Shown here one piece after another: positions 41,937 through 51,770 of a stretch of DNA of 64,000 nucleotides. The translations under genes were made by a program, and so were the position numbers. The DNA is from an uncultured Micromonospora sp. (lineage in GTDB: Bacteria; Actinomycetota; Actinomycetes; Mycobacteriales; Micromonosporaceae), in the NCBI GenBank assembly GCA_937951935.1, contig CALGAM010000209.1:1-64000 (forward strand), read 5' to 3'. The notes beneath the pieces were generated by a model. That model was not told where the DNA came from. It did no database searches and saw nothing but the letters and a program-made list of their open reading frames with translations. Positions within the stretch are counted from its first letter, which is position 1. Each line of letters begins with the position of its first letter.

Positions 41937-42881
41937 TCAGCGGAGCAGGCGCAGCGCACCGGGTACGGCGGTCACGGTCACCGGCAGCGGCAGGGACCGT
42001 TCGCCGTCGGCGTAGCCGACGATCTGCTCGGCGGCGAGCTCCACCGTCCGCACCCGGTGCTGACGCACCAGCGGGTGCGTCACGTGGGTACCCCGGTACA
42101 CCCGGGGCTTGATCCGGACCAGGGTGGCCCGGCCGACCGGACCGGCGTAGACGACGTCGAGCAGCCCGTCGGTCGGGTCGGCGTCAGGACAGATCCGCAT
42201 GCCGCCGCCGTAGCTCGGACAGTTGCCGACCGCGACGAGCACCGCCTCCAGCTCGTGTGTCACGCCGTCCAGCCGCAGCGTGTAGTGCCGCGGCCGCAGC
42301 CGCGCCAGCTCGACCATGATCGCCAGGTCGTAGCGGCGCGGCCCGCGCGGCCAGGGCATCCGGTTGGCCCGCTCGTTGACCAGCGCGTCGAACCCCGCGG
42401 CCAGCACCGCGCCGTACCACCGCGGGCCACCGCCGGGTCCGGTGATCCGGGCCAGGTCCACCGGGCGGGTGCGACCCGCCGCGACGGCGGCGGCGACCAC
42501 CTCGACGGCCGCGATCGGGTCGGTCGGGAAACCGGTGCCGGCCGCGAAGTCGTTGCCGGTGCCGGTGGGCACCGGCGCGAACGCGACACCGGTGGCCGCG
42601 ACCGCCTGCAGCGCCAGGTGGACGGTGCCGTCGCCCCCGACCGTGACCAGGGCCGCGGCCCCGCCGTCCACCGCGGCCCGACACGCGGCCCGGGCCTCGG
42701 CGGCGGTGCCGGGCTCGATCAGCTCCACCGGTCGGCCCGCCGACCGGAGCCGGTCGAGGACGACCGGCAGCAACCCGCGGTGGCGGCCCCGGCCGGCGCC
42801 GGGGTTGGCCAGGACCGCCAGGTGCCCGTCGGCCAGCCCGGTCGCGGGGGCGGGCTCGGGCGGCCGGTCGTTGGCGGTCAC
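41937..42881 (-). CDS. Diacylglycerol kinase family lipid kinase
   Basis: A 314-residue kinase of the DAGK/sphingosine kinase fold: NPGAGRGRHRG at the N-terminus, VTVGGDGTVHLAL nucleotide-binding motif, PTGTGNDFAAGTGFP, and a C-terminal beta domain with DGLLDVV and YADGER. It phosphorylates a lipid, possibly diacylglycerol. A GTG at 42965 immediately after the tatC stop (TGAGTG) would add 28 low-complexity residues and allow coupling; the GTG at 42881 gives the conserved start. Confidence 0.85.
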   Translation of the reverse strand: MTANDRPPEPAPATGLADGHLAVLANPGAGRGRHRGLLPVVLDRLRSAGRPVELIEPGTAAEARAACRAAVDGGAAALVTVGGDGTVHLALQAVAATGVAFAPVPTGTGNDFAAGTGFPTDPIAAVEVVAAAVAAGRTRPVDLARITGPGGGPRWYGAVLAAGFDALVNERANRMPWPRGPRRYDLAIMVELARLRPRHYTLRLDGVTHELEAVLVAVGNCPSYGGGMRICPDADPTDGLLDVVYAGPVGRATLVRIKPRVYRGTHVTHPLVRQHRVRTVELAAEQIVGYADGERSLPLPVTVTAVPGALRLLR

Positions 42882-42965
42882 GGCCAGCACCGTACCGTCT
42901 GCCCCGCCGGCCACGACAGGGCCGGTGCGGGGTGCGGACGGGGCCGCCTCGGGCCCGGGGCGCAC

Positions 42966-43916
42966 TCAGGTCACGTCGTCGTAGCCGCGGTCGATCGGTT
43001 TCGGGGCGGGAACGGGTTCCGGCGGCGCGACCGGCGTCACCGGTTCGATCCGCTCCCCGGCGGTGACCGGCTCCGGGGTGAGGTCGAGCGGCGACGCCTC
43101 GTCGTCGGCCAGGCCCGCGTACTCCTCCCTGCCCCGGGCCCGGCGTCGGTCGTTGACGAAGGCCACCCCGACCGCGCCGAAGTAGAGCGCGCAGAGACAG
43201 AGCGCCAACGCCGTCATGCCGAACGGATCCGGGGTCGGCGTGACGATCGCCGCGAACAGGAAGAAGAGGAAGACCGCCACCCGCCACCAGCCGAGCAGCC
43301 GCCGGGCGCTGGCGATGCCGACGAAGTTGAGCATCAGCACGATCAGCGGGAACTCGAACGCCACCCCGAACATCATGATCATGTTCGTGACGAACGAGAT
43401 GTAGCGGGTGATCTCCAACGTGCTGGAGACGTCCTCGCCGGCGAGCCCGACCAGGAACGCGAGGCCCTTCGCGATCACGAAGTAGGCGAGCACCGCACCC
43501 GCGACGAACAGCGGCGCGGCCAGGGAGGCGAAGATGTACGCGTACCGCCGCTCGTGCTTGTGCAGGCCCGGGGCGATGAAGGCCCACAGCTGGTAGAGCC
43601 AGACCGGCGCGGCCAGGATCAGCCCGACCCACAGCGCGATCTTCAGGTCGAGCAGGAAGAGGTCGGCGGGACCGAGCTGCGTGAACTGGCACCTGCCGTC
43701 CACCGTCGAGCCGGGCAGCCCGCAGTACGGCTCCTGGAGCAGCCGCCGCACCCGCCGGGCCAGCCAGATACCGAACCCGAATCCGACGAGAATGGCCAGC
43801 GATGCCCGGAACAGGCGGGTCCGCAGCTCCTGCAGGTGCTCGATCAGGGTCATCGAGCCGTCGGCGGCCCGCTGGAAGTTGCTCGGACCGCGCCGACGGC
43901 GTAGGGCGAAGGCCAC
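42966..43916 (-). CDS. tatC: Sec-independent protein translocase TatC
   Basis: Receptor subunit of the twin-arginine translocase. The 316 residues include the N-terminal MTLIEHLQELRTRLFRA signature, six transmembrane helices, FIAPGLHKHERR, and the FEFPLIVLMLN region, followed by a proline-rich cytoplasmic tail of about 60 residues, a common actinobacterial extension. It follows tatA with 15 bp between and is cotranscribed; start is GTG. Confidence 0.95.
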   Translation of the reverse strand: MAFALRRRRGPSNFQRAADGSMTLIEHLQELRTRLFRASLAILVGFGFGIWLARRVRRLLQEPYCGLPGSTVDGRCQFTQLGPADLFLLDLKIALWVGLILAAPVWLYQLWAFIAPGLHKHERRYAYIFASLAAPLFVAGAVLAYFVIAKGLAFLVGLAGEDVSSTLEITRYISFVTNMIMMFGVAFEFPLIVLMLNFVGIASARRLLGWWRVAVFLFFLFAAIVTPTPDPFGMTALALCLCALYFGAVGVAFVNDRRRARGREEYAGLADDEASPLDLTPEPVTAGERIEPVTPVAPPEPVPAPKPIDRGYDDVT

Positions 43917-43931
43917 GGTGCCGGGCCCGGG

Positions 43932-44228
43932 TCAGTTGTCGCGGACGCGCTGCACCGGGTCGACCGCCGGCGCCGCGGGCGGCTGGTAGCCGGGCTGGTG
44001 AACGCTGGTGGGGTGCACCGTCGAGTCTCCGGGCAGCGGCTGACGGGCCGCCTGGGCGTCGGCCTTCTCGGCGAGGTCCCGGTCGTCGGCGAGGCTCCTG
44101 GTCTCGGCCTTGAGGATGCGCAGCGACCGGCCGAGCGCGCGGGCCGCGTCAGGGAGCCGCTTCGCGCCGAACAGCAGGACGAGCACTGCGACGAGTACGA
44201 TGATGTGCCACGGCTTCATGAAGCCCAT
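43932..44228 (-). CDS. tatA: Sec-independent protein translocase TatA
   Basis: Pore-forming subunit of the twin-arginine translocase, 98 residues: a short N-terminal transmembrane helix (WHIIVLVAVLVLLFGAKRLP), the FGAKRLPDAARALG hinge and amphipathic helix, and a Pro/Gln-rich C-terminal tail. ATG at 44228 is preceded by GGAG; a longer in-frame start upstream lacks conservation. Confidence 0.93.
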   Translation of the reverse strand: MGFMKPWHIIVLVAVLVLLFGAKRLPDAARALGRSLRILKAETRSLADDRDLAEKADAQAARQPLPGDSTVHPTSVHQPGYQPPAAPAVDPVQRVRDN

Positions 44229-44341
44229 GGGAGACTCCAGTTCGAATGTGTCCAGCAGAGGAGTGTCTCGGCCCATCGTACGTGCGTTGACGGCCGGTGC
44301 CACCCGCCAGGTCGGCGACTTTCCGGCCGGCTGGGCACACG

Positions 44342-44650
44342 TCAGCCCGGACGGTCACCGTCGGTCGGGGACGCCCACCGCACGGGCTGGGCTGCGGGGA
44401 GCCGCGCCGCGCGCCGGCCGCGGATCACCCCGATCCGCCGCTGCACCGTCTCGATCCGTTCCTGGAGTTCCTCGCCGCGCCGCTGCAGCGTCAGCGCGGC
44501 GTCCCGCAGCTGGTTCGCGTGTTCCTGCCGCTCCTGGAGGGCCTGCGCGGCGCGCAGCAGCCCCGACAGTCGGGTCAGCACCCGGCGCACCGCCACCGCG
44601 AGCACCAGCAGGCTGACCAGGAGCGCCCCGAGTACGAACCACCTCACCAC
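44342..44650 (-). CDS. Small membrane protein with coiled coil
   Basis: Unrecognised 102-residue protein: transmembrane helix at residues about 4-24, then a long charged coiled coil (LLRAAQALQERQEHANQLRD to QRRIGVIRGRR). It lies 11 bp after pafC and about 110 bp before tatA. TAGGCT eight nucleotides before the GTG suggests its own leaderless promoter inside the pafC end region. Confidence 0.6.
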   Translation of the reverse strand: MVRWFVLGALLVSLLVLAVAVRRVLTRLSGLLRAAQALQERQEHANQLRDAALTLQRRGEELQERIETVQRRIGVIRGRRAARLPAAQPVRWASPTDGDRPG

Positions 44651-44661
44651 AACCGGACAGC

Positions 44662-45681
44662 CTAGTGGCCGGAGGACCCGGCCGCCGGGCGGGCGTACGC
44701 CTGCAGTGCCGCCGCCGCCTGGTCGCGGACCTGTTCGACGAGTTCCGGCGGGGAGACGACGGTCACCTCCGGGCCGAGGCCGAGGACGAACCGGCGGGCC
44801 CAGTCCAGGTCGGTCACCCGCAGCGAGACCAGCCACTCCCGGCCGGTCGCCCCGTCGGCGGACTCCGGGCCGGGATCGACGTGTTCACACGGGTAGTACT
44901 CGGTGATCCACCGTGCGGACCGGCCCACCCGGAGGGTGACCAGCGGCAGGTCCGCCGAGGGCCGGAAGATGCCGGCACCGCGGTCGGGCAGTTCGGCCTG
45001 CGGCGGCGGCGCGGCCGGCTCGTCCAGTTCGACGAGGGCGTCGATGCGGTCGGCCCGGAACATCCGCACCGCCTCCGCCCGGCGGCACCAGGCCTCCAGG
45101 TAGGCGTGGCCGTCGATCATCGAGACCCGGATCGGGTCGACGGTCCGTTCCGTGGACTCGTCCCGCGCCGCCGTGTAGTAGGTGATCCGCAGTGCCCGCT
45201 GGCGCCGTACCGCGTCGCGCAGCGCGGTCACCCGGTCGCCGTCGCCGGGAAGCCGGACCGCGACCGGCGCGTCGGCGTGGCTGCCGGCGGCGCTCTCGAT
45301 CTTCGCCAGGGCGCGCTCGACCGCGTCCCGGTTGCCCACACCGGGGGTCTCGACGAGCATCCGCAGCGCCACCACCAGGGCGAGCGCCTCGTCGGGGGTG
45401 AGACGCAGCGGCCGGTCGATGCCGGCGTCGTAGGTGATGGTGACCCGGTCGCCGTCGAAGGCCATGTCGATGAGGTCACCCGGCCCGTACCCCGGCAGGC
45501 CGCACACCCAGAGCAGCTCCAGGTCCTCCCGAAGCTGCCGCTCGGTCACCCCGAGGTCCTCGGCCGCCTCCGCCAGGGCGATGCCGGGGCGGGCCAACAG
45601 GTACGGCACCAGGTTGAGCAGTCGGGCGAGCCGGTCCGCCGAGGCCCGGGATCCACCGGACCGTTGCGCCGGGCGAGTCAC
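44662..45681 (-). CDS. pafC: WYL-domain regulator PafC
   Basis: Half of the PafB-PafC heterodimer that activates the RecA-independent DNA-damage response in mycobacteria. The 339 residues show an N-terminal winged HTH (ALAEAAEDLGVTERQLREDLELLWV), a WYL domain (LRITYYTAARDESTERTVDPIRV, then YLEAWCRRAEAVRMFRADRI) and the WCX C-terminal domain. GAGGAGG precedes the GTG start; gap to pafB is 53 bp. Confidence 0.9.
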   Translation of the reverse strand: MTRPAQRSGGSRASADRLARLLNLVPYLLARPGIALAEAAEDLGVTERQLREDLELLWVCGLPGYGPGDLIDMAFDGDRVTITYDAGIDRPLRLTPDEALALVVALRMLVETPGVGNRDAVERALAKIESAAGSHADAPVAVRLPGDGDRVTALRDAVRRQRALRITYYTAARDESTERTVDPIRVSMIDGHAYLEAWCRRAEAVRMFRADRIDALVELDEPAAPPPQAELPDRGAGIFRPSADLPLVTLRVGRSARWITEYYPCEHVDPGPESADGATGREWLVSLRVTDLDWARRFVLGLGPEVTVVSPPELVEQVRDQAAAALQAYARPAAGSSGH

Positions 45682-45734
45682 GCCGGTACCTCCTCTGGTC
45701 GGTCAGCAGGGCACGCGCCCGCCACCACCGGCCG

Positions 45735-46736
45735 TCAGGCCGACGGCCGGGCGGCGATCACCTCGTCGTGCCGGGCGACGATCTCCTTCAGCCGCTGGAT
45801 CACGGCCTCCCGCACCTCGGGCGGATCGAGCACCTGGACGTCGGGACCGTAACCGACGAGTTGGCCGGCGAGCGACTCGGCGTCGGCGTACGCCAGGACC
45901 AGCCGGTCGCCGTCGGGGCCGCTGGTCACCTCGCGGGCCACGCGGCGCAGTCCGGCCGCCCGGTTCGGCCGGACCAGGACGGTGGCCCGACCGGTCCGCT
46001 CCGCGGGGCCGGACCAGGCGGCGACGTGGCTGATCAGATCGACGTCGGCGGGAGGCTCGAAGGCACCCGGCCGGCCGACCGGGCGGACCGCGCCACCGAC
46101 GATCCGGGACAACCGGAAGCACCGGGGAGCCTGGCGGTCGAGATCGTGGCCGACCACGTACCACCGGCCGCGCCAGCAGACCACCCCCCAGGGCTGCAAC
46201 CGGCGGCTCGTCGGGGCGTCGTGCTCCGGCACCCGGTAGTCGAAGGCGACCGTCTGGCGGTCCCGGGCCGCCGCCGTGAGCGGCGCGAAGGCGGGGTCGA
46301 CGGTGACCACCGGCTCCACGTCGAGGGTCGCCCGCGGGTCGACGTCGATGCCCCCGGCCCGCAGCTTCGCCAGCCCGGAGGAGGCGGCCGCGGCGAGCCC
46401 GGCGTGCCGCCAGAGCCGGGCGGCGATCCCCACCGCGGCCGCCTCGTCCGGCTCCAGCGAGATCTCCGGCAGGGCGTACTCCCGGCGGGCGATCCGGTAA
46501 CCCGGCTCGGTGTCGAAGACACTGGTGGTTCCGGTCTCCAACGGCACACCCAGCTCCCGCAGCTCGGCCTTGTCCCGCTCGAACTTGCGCTGGAACGCCT
46601 CGTGGTCGCGTGGGTCGTCGGGATCGTGCTCGTAGCCGGGTACGGTCGCGGCGATCTGCGCGGCGGTCAGGAACCGCCGCGTGGACAGCAGGCAGATCAC
46701 CAGATTGACCAGGCGCTCGGTACGGCTCCGCGACAC
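45735..46736 (-). CDS. pafB: WYL-domain regulator PafB
   Basis: Partner of PafC, 333 residues: N-terminal winged HTH (LVICLLSTRRFLTAAQIAATV region), WYL domain (VAFDYRVPEHDAPTSRRLQPW, then WYVVGHDLDRQAPRCFRLSRI), WCX domain. TAGCGT lies seven nucleotides before the GTG at 46736, indicating a leaderless mRNA; the longer upstream frame overlaps the divergent DUF3866 gene and is not used. Unlike in mycobacteria, pafB is separated from pafA by two genes. Confidence 0.9.
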   Translation of the reverse strand: MSRSRTERLVNLVICLLSTRRFLTAAQIAATVPGYEHDPDDPRDHEAFQRKFERDKAELRELGVPLETGTTSVFDTEPGYRIARREYALPEISLEPDEAAAVGIAARLWRHAGLAAAASSGLAKLRAGGIDVDPRATLDVEPVVTVDPAFAPLTAAARDRQTVAFDYRVPEHDAPTSRRLQPWGVVCWRGRWYVVGHDLDRQAPRCFRLSRIVGGAVRPVGRPGAFEPPADVDLISHVAAWSGPAERTGRATVLVRPNRAAGLRRVAREVTSGPDGDRLVLAYADAESLAGQLVGYGPDVQVLDPPEVREAVIQRLKEIVARHDEVIAARPSA

Positions 46737-46850
46737 GCTACAGACGCTAGCAGTGTCGGATCGCGCGGCGGGCACGGCGTGGTCCCGCGCCCGGCGGGCC
46801 CGCCGACCCACCCGGAGCCGGGGCGCACGGGTCCGGCTACCCTGCCGCGC

Positions 46851-48017
46851 ATGGTGCGATGGCGGTCCGGCACGGTCACGGCGGTACGGCGGCGGTGGCA
46901 CGGCGCGGTCGAACTCGACGTCACCCAGACCGACGGCACCCCGGTCCGGGCGCTCGCCTACCCGGCGCTGGTCGGCACCCCCCGCCCGGGGGACCGGGTG
47001 CTGCTGAACGTCGGCGCACTGATGATGGGGCTCGGGACCGGTGGCTACGCCCTGGTGGTGGCGCTACCGGACCGGCTGCCGGCCGACCCGCCCACCCCCG
47101 CCGGGACCCGTGACCACGGGCACCTGGTCAAGGCCCGGTACACACCGCTGCAGCCGATCGTGCTCGGCGCGGACGAGGAGGCCTCGCCGCACCGGGAGGT
47201 GCTCGCCGACGCCGACGACCTGGCCGGGCTCCCGGTGGTCACCGCCGACCTGCACTCGGCCCTGCCGGCGATCGTGGCCGGCGTCCGGGCCGACGCCCCC
47301 GACGCCCGGATCGCGTACGTGATGACGGACGGCGGCGCCCTGCCGGCCTGGTTCTCCCGGACCCTGGCCGGGCTGCGTGGCGTGCTGGCCGGGACGGTGA
47401 CGGTGGGGCAGGCGTTCGGTGGCGACCTCGAGGCCACCAACGTGTACAGCGGACTCCTCGTCGCCCGGCACGTGCTGGGCGCGGAGGTGGCGATCGTGAC
47501 ACAGGGGCCGGGCAACCTGGGCACCGGCAGCCGGTGGGGATTCTCCGGCGTGGCGGTCGGGGAGGCGGTCAACGCCGCGGCGGTGCTGGGTGGTCGTCCG
47601 ATCGGTTCGCTGCGCATCTCCGACGCCGACCCGCGGACGCGGCACCGGGGAATCTCCCACCACAGCCTCACCGCCTACGGCCGGGTGGCGCTGGCCCGCG
47701 CCGACCTGGTGGTGCCCGACGGGCTGCCGCCGGAGCTGGCGGCGCAGGTGGACGCCGCCCTCGCACCGCTGGCCGCGCGGCACCGAGTCGTCCGGGTGGA
47801 CGTGGCCGGGCTGGACGCGGCGTTACGGGCGAGCGTGGTCCCGCTGTCGACGATGGGGCGTGGTCTCGACGCCGACCACGCCTACTTTCTCGCCGCGGCC
47901 GCCGCCGGCCGGCACGCCGCGGCGCTGCGGGCGGGCACGCCCACGGCGGACGGGGTCACACCGACCGGGCCGCGGGCCGGTGGTGACCGGCACGCCGACG
48001 GCGGTGGCCGCGCGTGA
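46851..48017 (+). CDS. DUF3866 family protein
   Basis: A conserved actinobacterial protein of 388 residues with no known function. Visible: a small beta-rich N-terminus (RSGTVTAVRRR, DRVLLNVGALMMGLGTGGYALVVA), then an alpha/beta region with MTDGGALPAWFSR, TVGQAFGGDLEATNVYSGL and VTQGPGNLGTGSRWGFSG. No membrane segment. TACCCT lies seven nucleotides before the ATG (leaderless). It is divergent from pafB, so both share a 114-bp promoter region. Confidence 0.7.
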   Translation: MVRWRSGTVTAVRRRWHGAVELDVTQTDGTPVRALAYPALVGTPRPGDRVLLNVGALMMGLGTGGYALVVALPDRLPADPPTPAGTRDHGHLVKARYTPLQPIVLGADEEASPHREVLADADDLAGLPVVTADLHSALPAIVAGVRADAPDARIAYVMTDGGALPAWFSRTLAGLRGVLAGTVTVGQAFGGDLEATNVYSGLLVARHVLGAEVAIVTQGPGNLGTGSRWGFSGVAVGEAVNAAAVLGGRPIGSLRISDADPRTRHRGISHHSLTAYGRVALARADLVVPDGLPPELAAQVDAALAPLAARHRVVRVDVAGLDAALRASVVPLSTMGRGLDADHAYFLAAAAAGRHAAALRAGTPTADGVTPTGPRAGGDRHADGGGRA

Positions 48018-48221
48018 TCAGCTGAGGAAGACCAGCGCGAGCCAGCCGGCGACCACCAGCACGAGGATCACCGTCAGCACCCAGGTCGGTACGCGGTACT
48101 CGCCGCGACGGTTCCGCTCGATCTCGGCGCGGATGCGGGCACGGCGACGCTCGAGGCGGTTCAGCCACACCTGCTCCGGGCGACGCTCCTCGGGCTCCCG
48201 GCCCGCACGTGACTCGCTCAT
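48018..48221 (-). CDS. Small single-pass membrane protein
   Basis: A 67-residue protein with a charged N-terminal half (Arg/Glu-rich) and a C-terminal transmembrane helix (VPTWVLTVILVLVVAGWLALVFLS). Tail-anchored topology. Function unknown. Its stop codon directly abuts the end of the converging DUF3866 gene. TAGGCT nine nucleotides before the ATG suggests a leaderless start; a GTG three codons earlier is less likely. Confidence 0.6.
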   Translation of the reverse strand: MSESRAGREPEERRPEQVWLNRLERRRARIRAEIERNRRGEYRVPTWVLTVILVLVVAGWLALVFLS

Positions 48222-48317
48222 GGCGGGCACAGCCTAACCAACCGGCCCGACGGTGGTGGGCACGCCCCGCCGGCGTCCCGGCGGCCGCCGCCGGGCGCGC
48301 CCGCGCCGCCCGCCCGG

Positions 48318-49676
48318 CTACATGCTGGCGATGAGCCGCTCGACCCGCTCGTCGTACGCCCGGAAGGGGTCCTTGCACAGCACGGTGCGCTGGGCCTGGT
48401 CGTTCAGCTTGAGGTGAACCCAGTCGACGGTGAAGTCCCGGCGCTTCTCCTGGGCGTGCCGGATGAACTCGCCGCGCAGCCGGGCCCGGGTGGTCTGGGG
48501 CGGCGTCTCCTTGGCCTCGAAGATCTCCGGGTCGGTGGCGACCCGGTCCACCCGGCCGCGCCGCTCCAGCAACGTGTACAGGCCACGCCCCCGGCGCAGG
48601 TCGTGGTAGGCGAGGTCCATCTGGGCGATGCGCGGATGCGACAGCGGCAGGTCGTTCTTGCGCTGGTACTGCTCGATGAGCTGGAGCTTCGTCACCCAGT
48701 CGATCTCCCGGGCCACCGGGTCGAGGTTGCCGGTCTCCACCGCCCGCAGCACCCGGCCCCAGAGCTCGACCACCCGCTTCGCGGTCTGGTCGCCACCCCG
48801 CCGCTCGACGAACTCCGTCGCCTTGGCCAGGTACTCCTGCTGGATCTCCAGCGCGCTGATCTCCTTGTTGGAGGCGAGGCGGACCTTGCGGCGACCGGTG
48901 ATGTCGTGCGAGACCTCGCGGATGGCCCGGATCGGGTTCTCCAGCGACAGGTCCCGCATCACCACCCCGGCCTCGATCATCCGCAGCACGATGTCGGCAC
49001 TGCCGACCTTCAGCATCGTCGTGACCTCGTTCATGTTGGAGTCGCCGACGATGACGTGCAGCCGCCGGTACCGCTCGGCGTCGGCGTGCGGCTCGTCCCG
49101 GGTGTTGATGATCGGCCGGCTCCGGGTGGTCGCGGACGAGACGCCCTCCCAGATGTGCTCGGCCCGCTGGGACAGGCAGTAGACGGCTCCCCGCGGGGTC
49201 TGCAGCACCTTGCCGGCGCCGCAGATCAGCTGCCGCGTCACCAGGAACGGGATCAGGACGTCGGCCAGGCGCCCGAACTCCCCGTGCCGGGAGACCAGGT
49301 AGTTCTCGTGGCAGCCGTAGGAGTTGCCGGCGGAGTCGGTGTTGTTCTTGAACAGGTAGATCTCACCCGCGATGCCCTCGTCGTGCAGGCGTTTCTCCGC
49401 GTCGACGAGCAGGCCCTCGAGGATCCGCTCGCCGGCACGGTCGTGGATGACCAGGTCCGCCACCGAGTCGCACTCGGGGGTGGCGTACTCCGGGTGCGAG
49501 CCGACGTCGAGGTAGAGCCGGGCGCCGTTGCGCAGGAAGACGTTGCTCGACCGCCCCCAGGACACCACCCGGCGAAAGAGGTACCGGGCAACCTCGTCCG
49601 GAGACAGGCGCCGCTGCCCGCGGTAGGTGCAGGTGACGCCGTACTCGGTTTCGAGGCCGAAGATTCGCCGCTCCAT
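48318..49676 (-). CDS. pafA: Pup-protein ligase
   Basis: Joins the C-terminal Glu of Pup to substrate lysines using ATP, marking proteins for the proteasome. The 452 residues have the glutamine-synthetase-like fold with [16 protein letters not shown] at the start, [33 protein letters not shown], and [28 protein letters not shown] lies six nucleotides before the ATG. It is separated from prcA by the rmlABD genes. Confidence 0.95.
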   Translation of the reverse strand: MERRIFGLETEYGVTCTYRGQRRLSPDEVARYLFRRVVSWGRSSNVFLRNGARLYLDVGSHPEYATPECDSVADLVIHDRAGERILEGLLVDAEKRLHDEGIAGEIYLFKNNTDSAGNSYGCHENYLVSRHGEFGRLADVLIPFLVTRQLICGAGKVLQTPRGAVYCLSQRAEHIWEGVSSATTRSRPIINTRDEPHADAERYRRLHVIVGDSNMNEVTTMLKVGSADIVLRMIEAGVVMRDLSLENPIRAIREVSHDITGRRKVRLASNKEISALEIQQEYLAKATEFVERRGGDQTAKRVVELWGRVLRAVETGNLDPVAREIDWVTKLQLIEQYQRKNDLPLSHPRIAQMDLAYHDLRRGRGLYTLLERRGRVDRVATDPEIFEAKETPPQTTRARLRGEFIRHAQEKRRDFTVDWVHLKLNDQAQRTVLCKDPFRAYDERVERLIASM

Positions 49677-49792
49677 GGTTGGAGATTAGTCGCCCGACGG
49701 GCCGGTTGGTCACCGTCGCGAGGCCGGGCGTTGCGCAGTGCGCGGAACGCGACGCCGGCGGCCGGTGCCGGCGGCCGGCGTCGCCCCCGTGG

Positions 49793-50665
49793 TCAGCGTC
49801 CCGGGTCCTCGAGGATCCCGTAGAGGTATTCGCCGTAGCCGCTCTTGGTCAGCGGCGCCGCCAGATCCCGCAGCTGGTCGTCGGTGATCAGCCCGCTGCG
49901 CCACACCACCTCCTCGATACAGCCGACCTTCAGGCCCTGCCGCTCCTCGATGACCCGGACGAACTCGCCGGCCTGCATGAGCGAGGTGAAGGTTCCCGTG
50001 TCCAGCCACGCCGTGCCGCGGTCCAGGGTCGTCACCTGGAGCCGGCCCTGCCGCAGGTACACCCGGTTCACGTCGGTGATCTCCAGCTCGCCCCGTTCGC
50101 TCGGGGTGAGCTCCTTCGCGATCTCCACGACGTCGTTGGCGTAGAAGTACAGCCCCGGCACCGCGTACCGCGACTTCGGCTTCTCGGGCTTCTCCTCGAT
50201 CGACAGCGCAGTGCCGTCCGCGTCGAACTCGACAATTCCGTAACCCTCGCAGTTGGCCACCGGATAGGCGAAGATCCGCCCACCCTCCGGCGGTTCCTGC
50301 TGCGCCAGACTGCGCCCCAGTCCCCCGCCGTAGAAGATGTTGTCGCCGAGGATCAGGGCGACGGAGTCGCCGGCCAGGAACTCCTCCCCGATGAGAAACG
50401 CCTGCGCGATGCCGTCCGGGCTCGGCTGCACCGCGTACTCCAGCCGCAGCCCCCACTGCGACCCGTCACGGAGGAGCCGGCGGAACTGTGGCTGGTCCTC
50501 CGGCGTGGTGATGATGAGAATCTCCCGTATTCCCGCCATGACCAGGGTGGACAGCGGATAGTAGATCATTGGCTTGTCGAAAACCGGCATGAGTTGCTTC
50601 GACACGGCCTGCGTGATCGGCCAAAGCCGCGAACCGGTGCCACCGGCCAACACGATTCCACGCAT
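49793..50665 (-). CDS. rmlA: Glucose-1-phosphate thymidylyltransferase
   Basis: Makes dTDP-glucose from glucose-1-phosphate and dTTP, the first step to dTDP-rhamnose and other 6-deoxyhexoses. The 290 residues show [16 protein letters not shown] at the N-terminus, [23 protein letters not shown] and [24 protein letters not shown] is six nucleotides before the ATG (leaderless). Divergent from rmlB, lying inside what is otherwise a proteasome cluster. Confidence 0.95.
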   Translation of the reverse strand: MRGIVLAGGTGSRLWPITQAVSKQLMPVFDKPMIYYPLSTLVMAGIREILIITTPEDQPQFRRLLRDGSQWGLRLEYAVQPSPDGIAQAFLIGEEFLAGDSVALILGDNIFYGGGLGRSLAQQEPPEGGRIFAYPVANCEGYGIVEFDADGTALSIEEKPEKPKSRYAVPGLYFYANDVVEIAKELTPSERGELEITDVNRVYLRQGRLQVTTLDRGTAWLDTGTFTSLMQAGEFVRVIEERQGLKVGCIEEVVWRSGLITDDQLRDLAAPLTKSGYGEYLYGILEDPGR

Positions 50666-50690
50666 TCCGGCAGGCTACCGAACGGCGCCG

Positions 50691-50734
50691 GGAAATCACG
50701 GTCGCATCACCGACGAAATCGCGACCGGATTTCC
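50691..50734. promoter_or_regulatory. Composite inverted repeat between rmlA and rmlB
   Basis: Left side GGAAATC, two bases, GGTCGC; right side GCGACC, one base, GATTTCC: both blocks are perfectly complementary, around a 15-bp centre. It lies between the two divergent -10 boxes (rmlA 50677-50672, rmlB 50745-50750), where a dimeric or tetrameric regulator could control both. No regulator gene is adjacent. Confidence 0.5.
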
Positions 50735-50759
50735 GCTCGCCGCGTAGACTCCCCGGACC

Positions 50760-51770
50760 ATGAGGATCCTCGTCACCGGCGGAGCCGGATTCATCGGATC
50801 TGAATACGTGCGCATGTTGCTCACCGGAACCGGACCACGACTGGCCCCCAGCGCGGTCACCGTCCTCGACAAGCTGACCTACTCCGGCAACCTCGCCAAC
50901 CTCGACCCGGTCCGCGACGACCCCCGGCTGCGGATCGTGGTCGGGGACATCTGCGACCCGGTCGTGGTGGACGAGACGGTCGCCGGGCACGACGTCGTGG
51001 TGCACTTCGCCGCCGAGAGCCACGTCGACCGCTCCATCGCCAGCGCGGCACCGTTCGTCGCCACGAACGTGCTGGGCACCCAGACCCTGCTCGACGCCGC
51101 GCTCCGGCACGGCACCGGCCGGTTCGTGCACGTGTCCACCGACGAGGTCTACGGATCGATCGACACCGGATCCTGGACCGAGTCCGCCCCGCTGGCGCCG
51201 AACTCGCCGTACGCGGCCACGAAGGCCGGCTCCGACCTGCTCGTGCTGGCCTACCACCGGACCTACGGCATGGACGTGGTGCTCACCCGCTGCTCCAACA
51301 ACTACGGGCCGTACCAGTTCCCGGAAAAGATCATCCCCCTCTTCGTCACCAACCTGCTGGACGGCGGCACCGTCCCGCTCTACGGCGACGGCGGCAACGT
51401 CCGCGACTGGCTGCACGTCCACGACCACTGCGTCGGCATCGCGCTCGTGCAGGACAAGGGACGGCCGGGCGAGGTCTACCACATCGGCGGCGGCACCGAG
51501 TTGACCAACCGGGAACTGACCGCCCGGATCCTCGCCGCCTGCGGCGCCGACTGGGACCGGGTCAGGCCGGTCGCCGACCGCAGGGGCCACGACCGCCGCT
51601 ACTCCCTGGACATCACCAAGATCAGCGAGGAGCTGGGGTACGCGCCGCAGATCGACCTCGACCGTGGCCTCGCCGAGACCATCGCCTGGTACCGCGACAA
51701 CCGGGCCTGGTGGGAACCGCTCAAGGCCAGGCTCGACTCGGAGCCCGGACGGCGGGAGAACCCGGCGTGA
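50760..51770 (+). CDS. rmlB: dTDP-glucose 4,6-dehydratase
   Basis: Converts dTDP-glucose to dTDP-4-keto-6-deoxyglucose using NAD+. The 336 residues have the Rossmann motif VTGGAGFIGSEYV, HFAAESHVDRS, STDEVYG, and YAATKAGSD (YxxxK). TAGACT lies nine nucleotides before the ATG. The stop overlaps the rmlD start by four bases (GTGA). Confidence 0.95.
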   Translation: MRILVTGGAGFIGSEYVRMLLTGTGPRLAPSAVTVLDKLTYSGNLANLDPVRDDPRLRIVVGDICDPVVVDETVAGHDVVVHFAAESHVDRSIASAAPFVATNVLGTQTLLDAALRHGTGRFVHVSTDEVYGSIDTGSWTESAPLAPNSPYAATKAGSDLLVLAYHRTYGMDVVLTRCSNNYGPYQFPEKIIPLFVTNLLDGGTVPLYGDGGNVRDWLHVHDHCVGIALVQDKGRPGEVYHIGGGTELTNRELTARILAACGADWDRVRPVADRRGHDRRYSLDITKISEELGYAPQIDLDRGLAETIAWYRDNRAWWEPLKARLDSEPGRRENPA

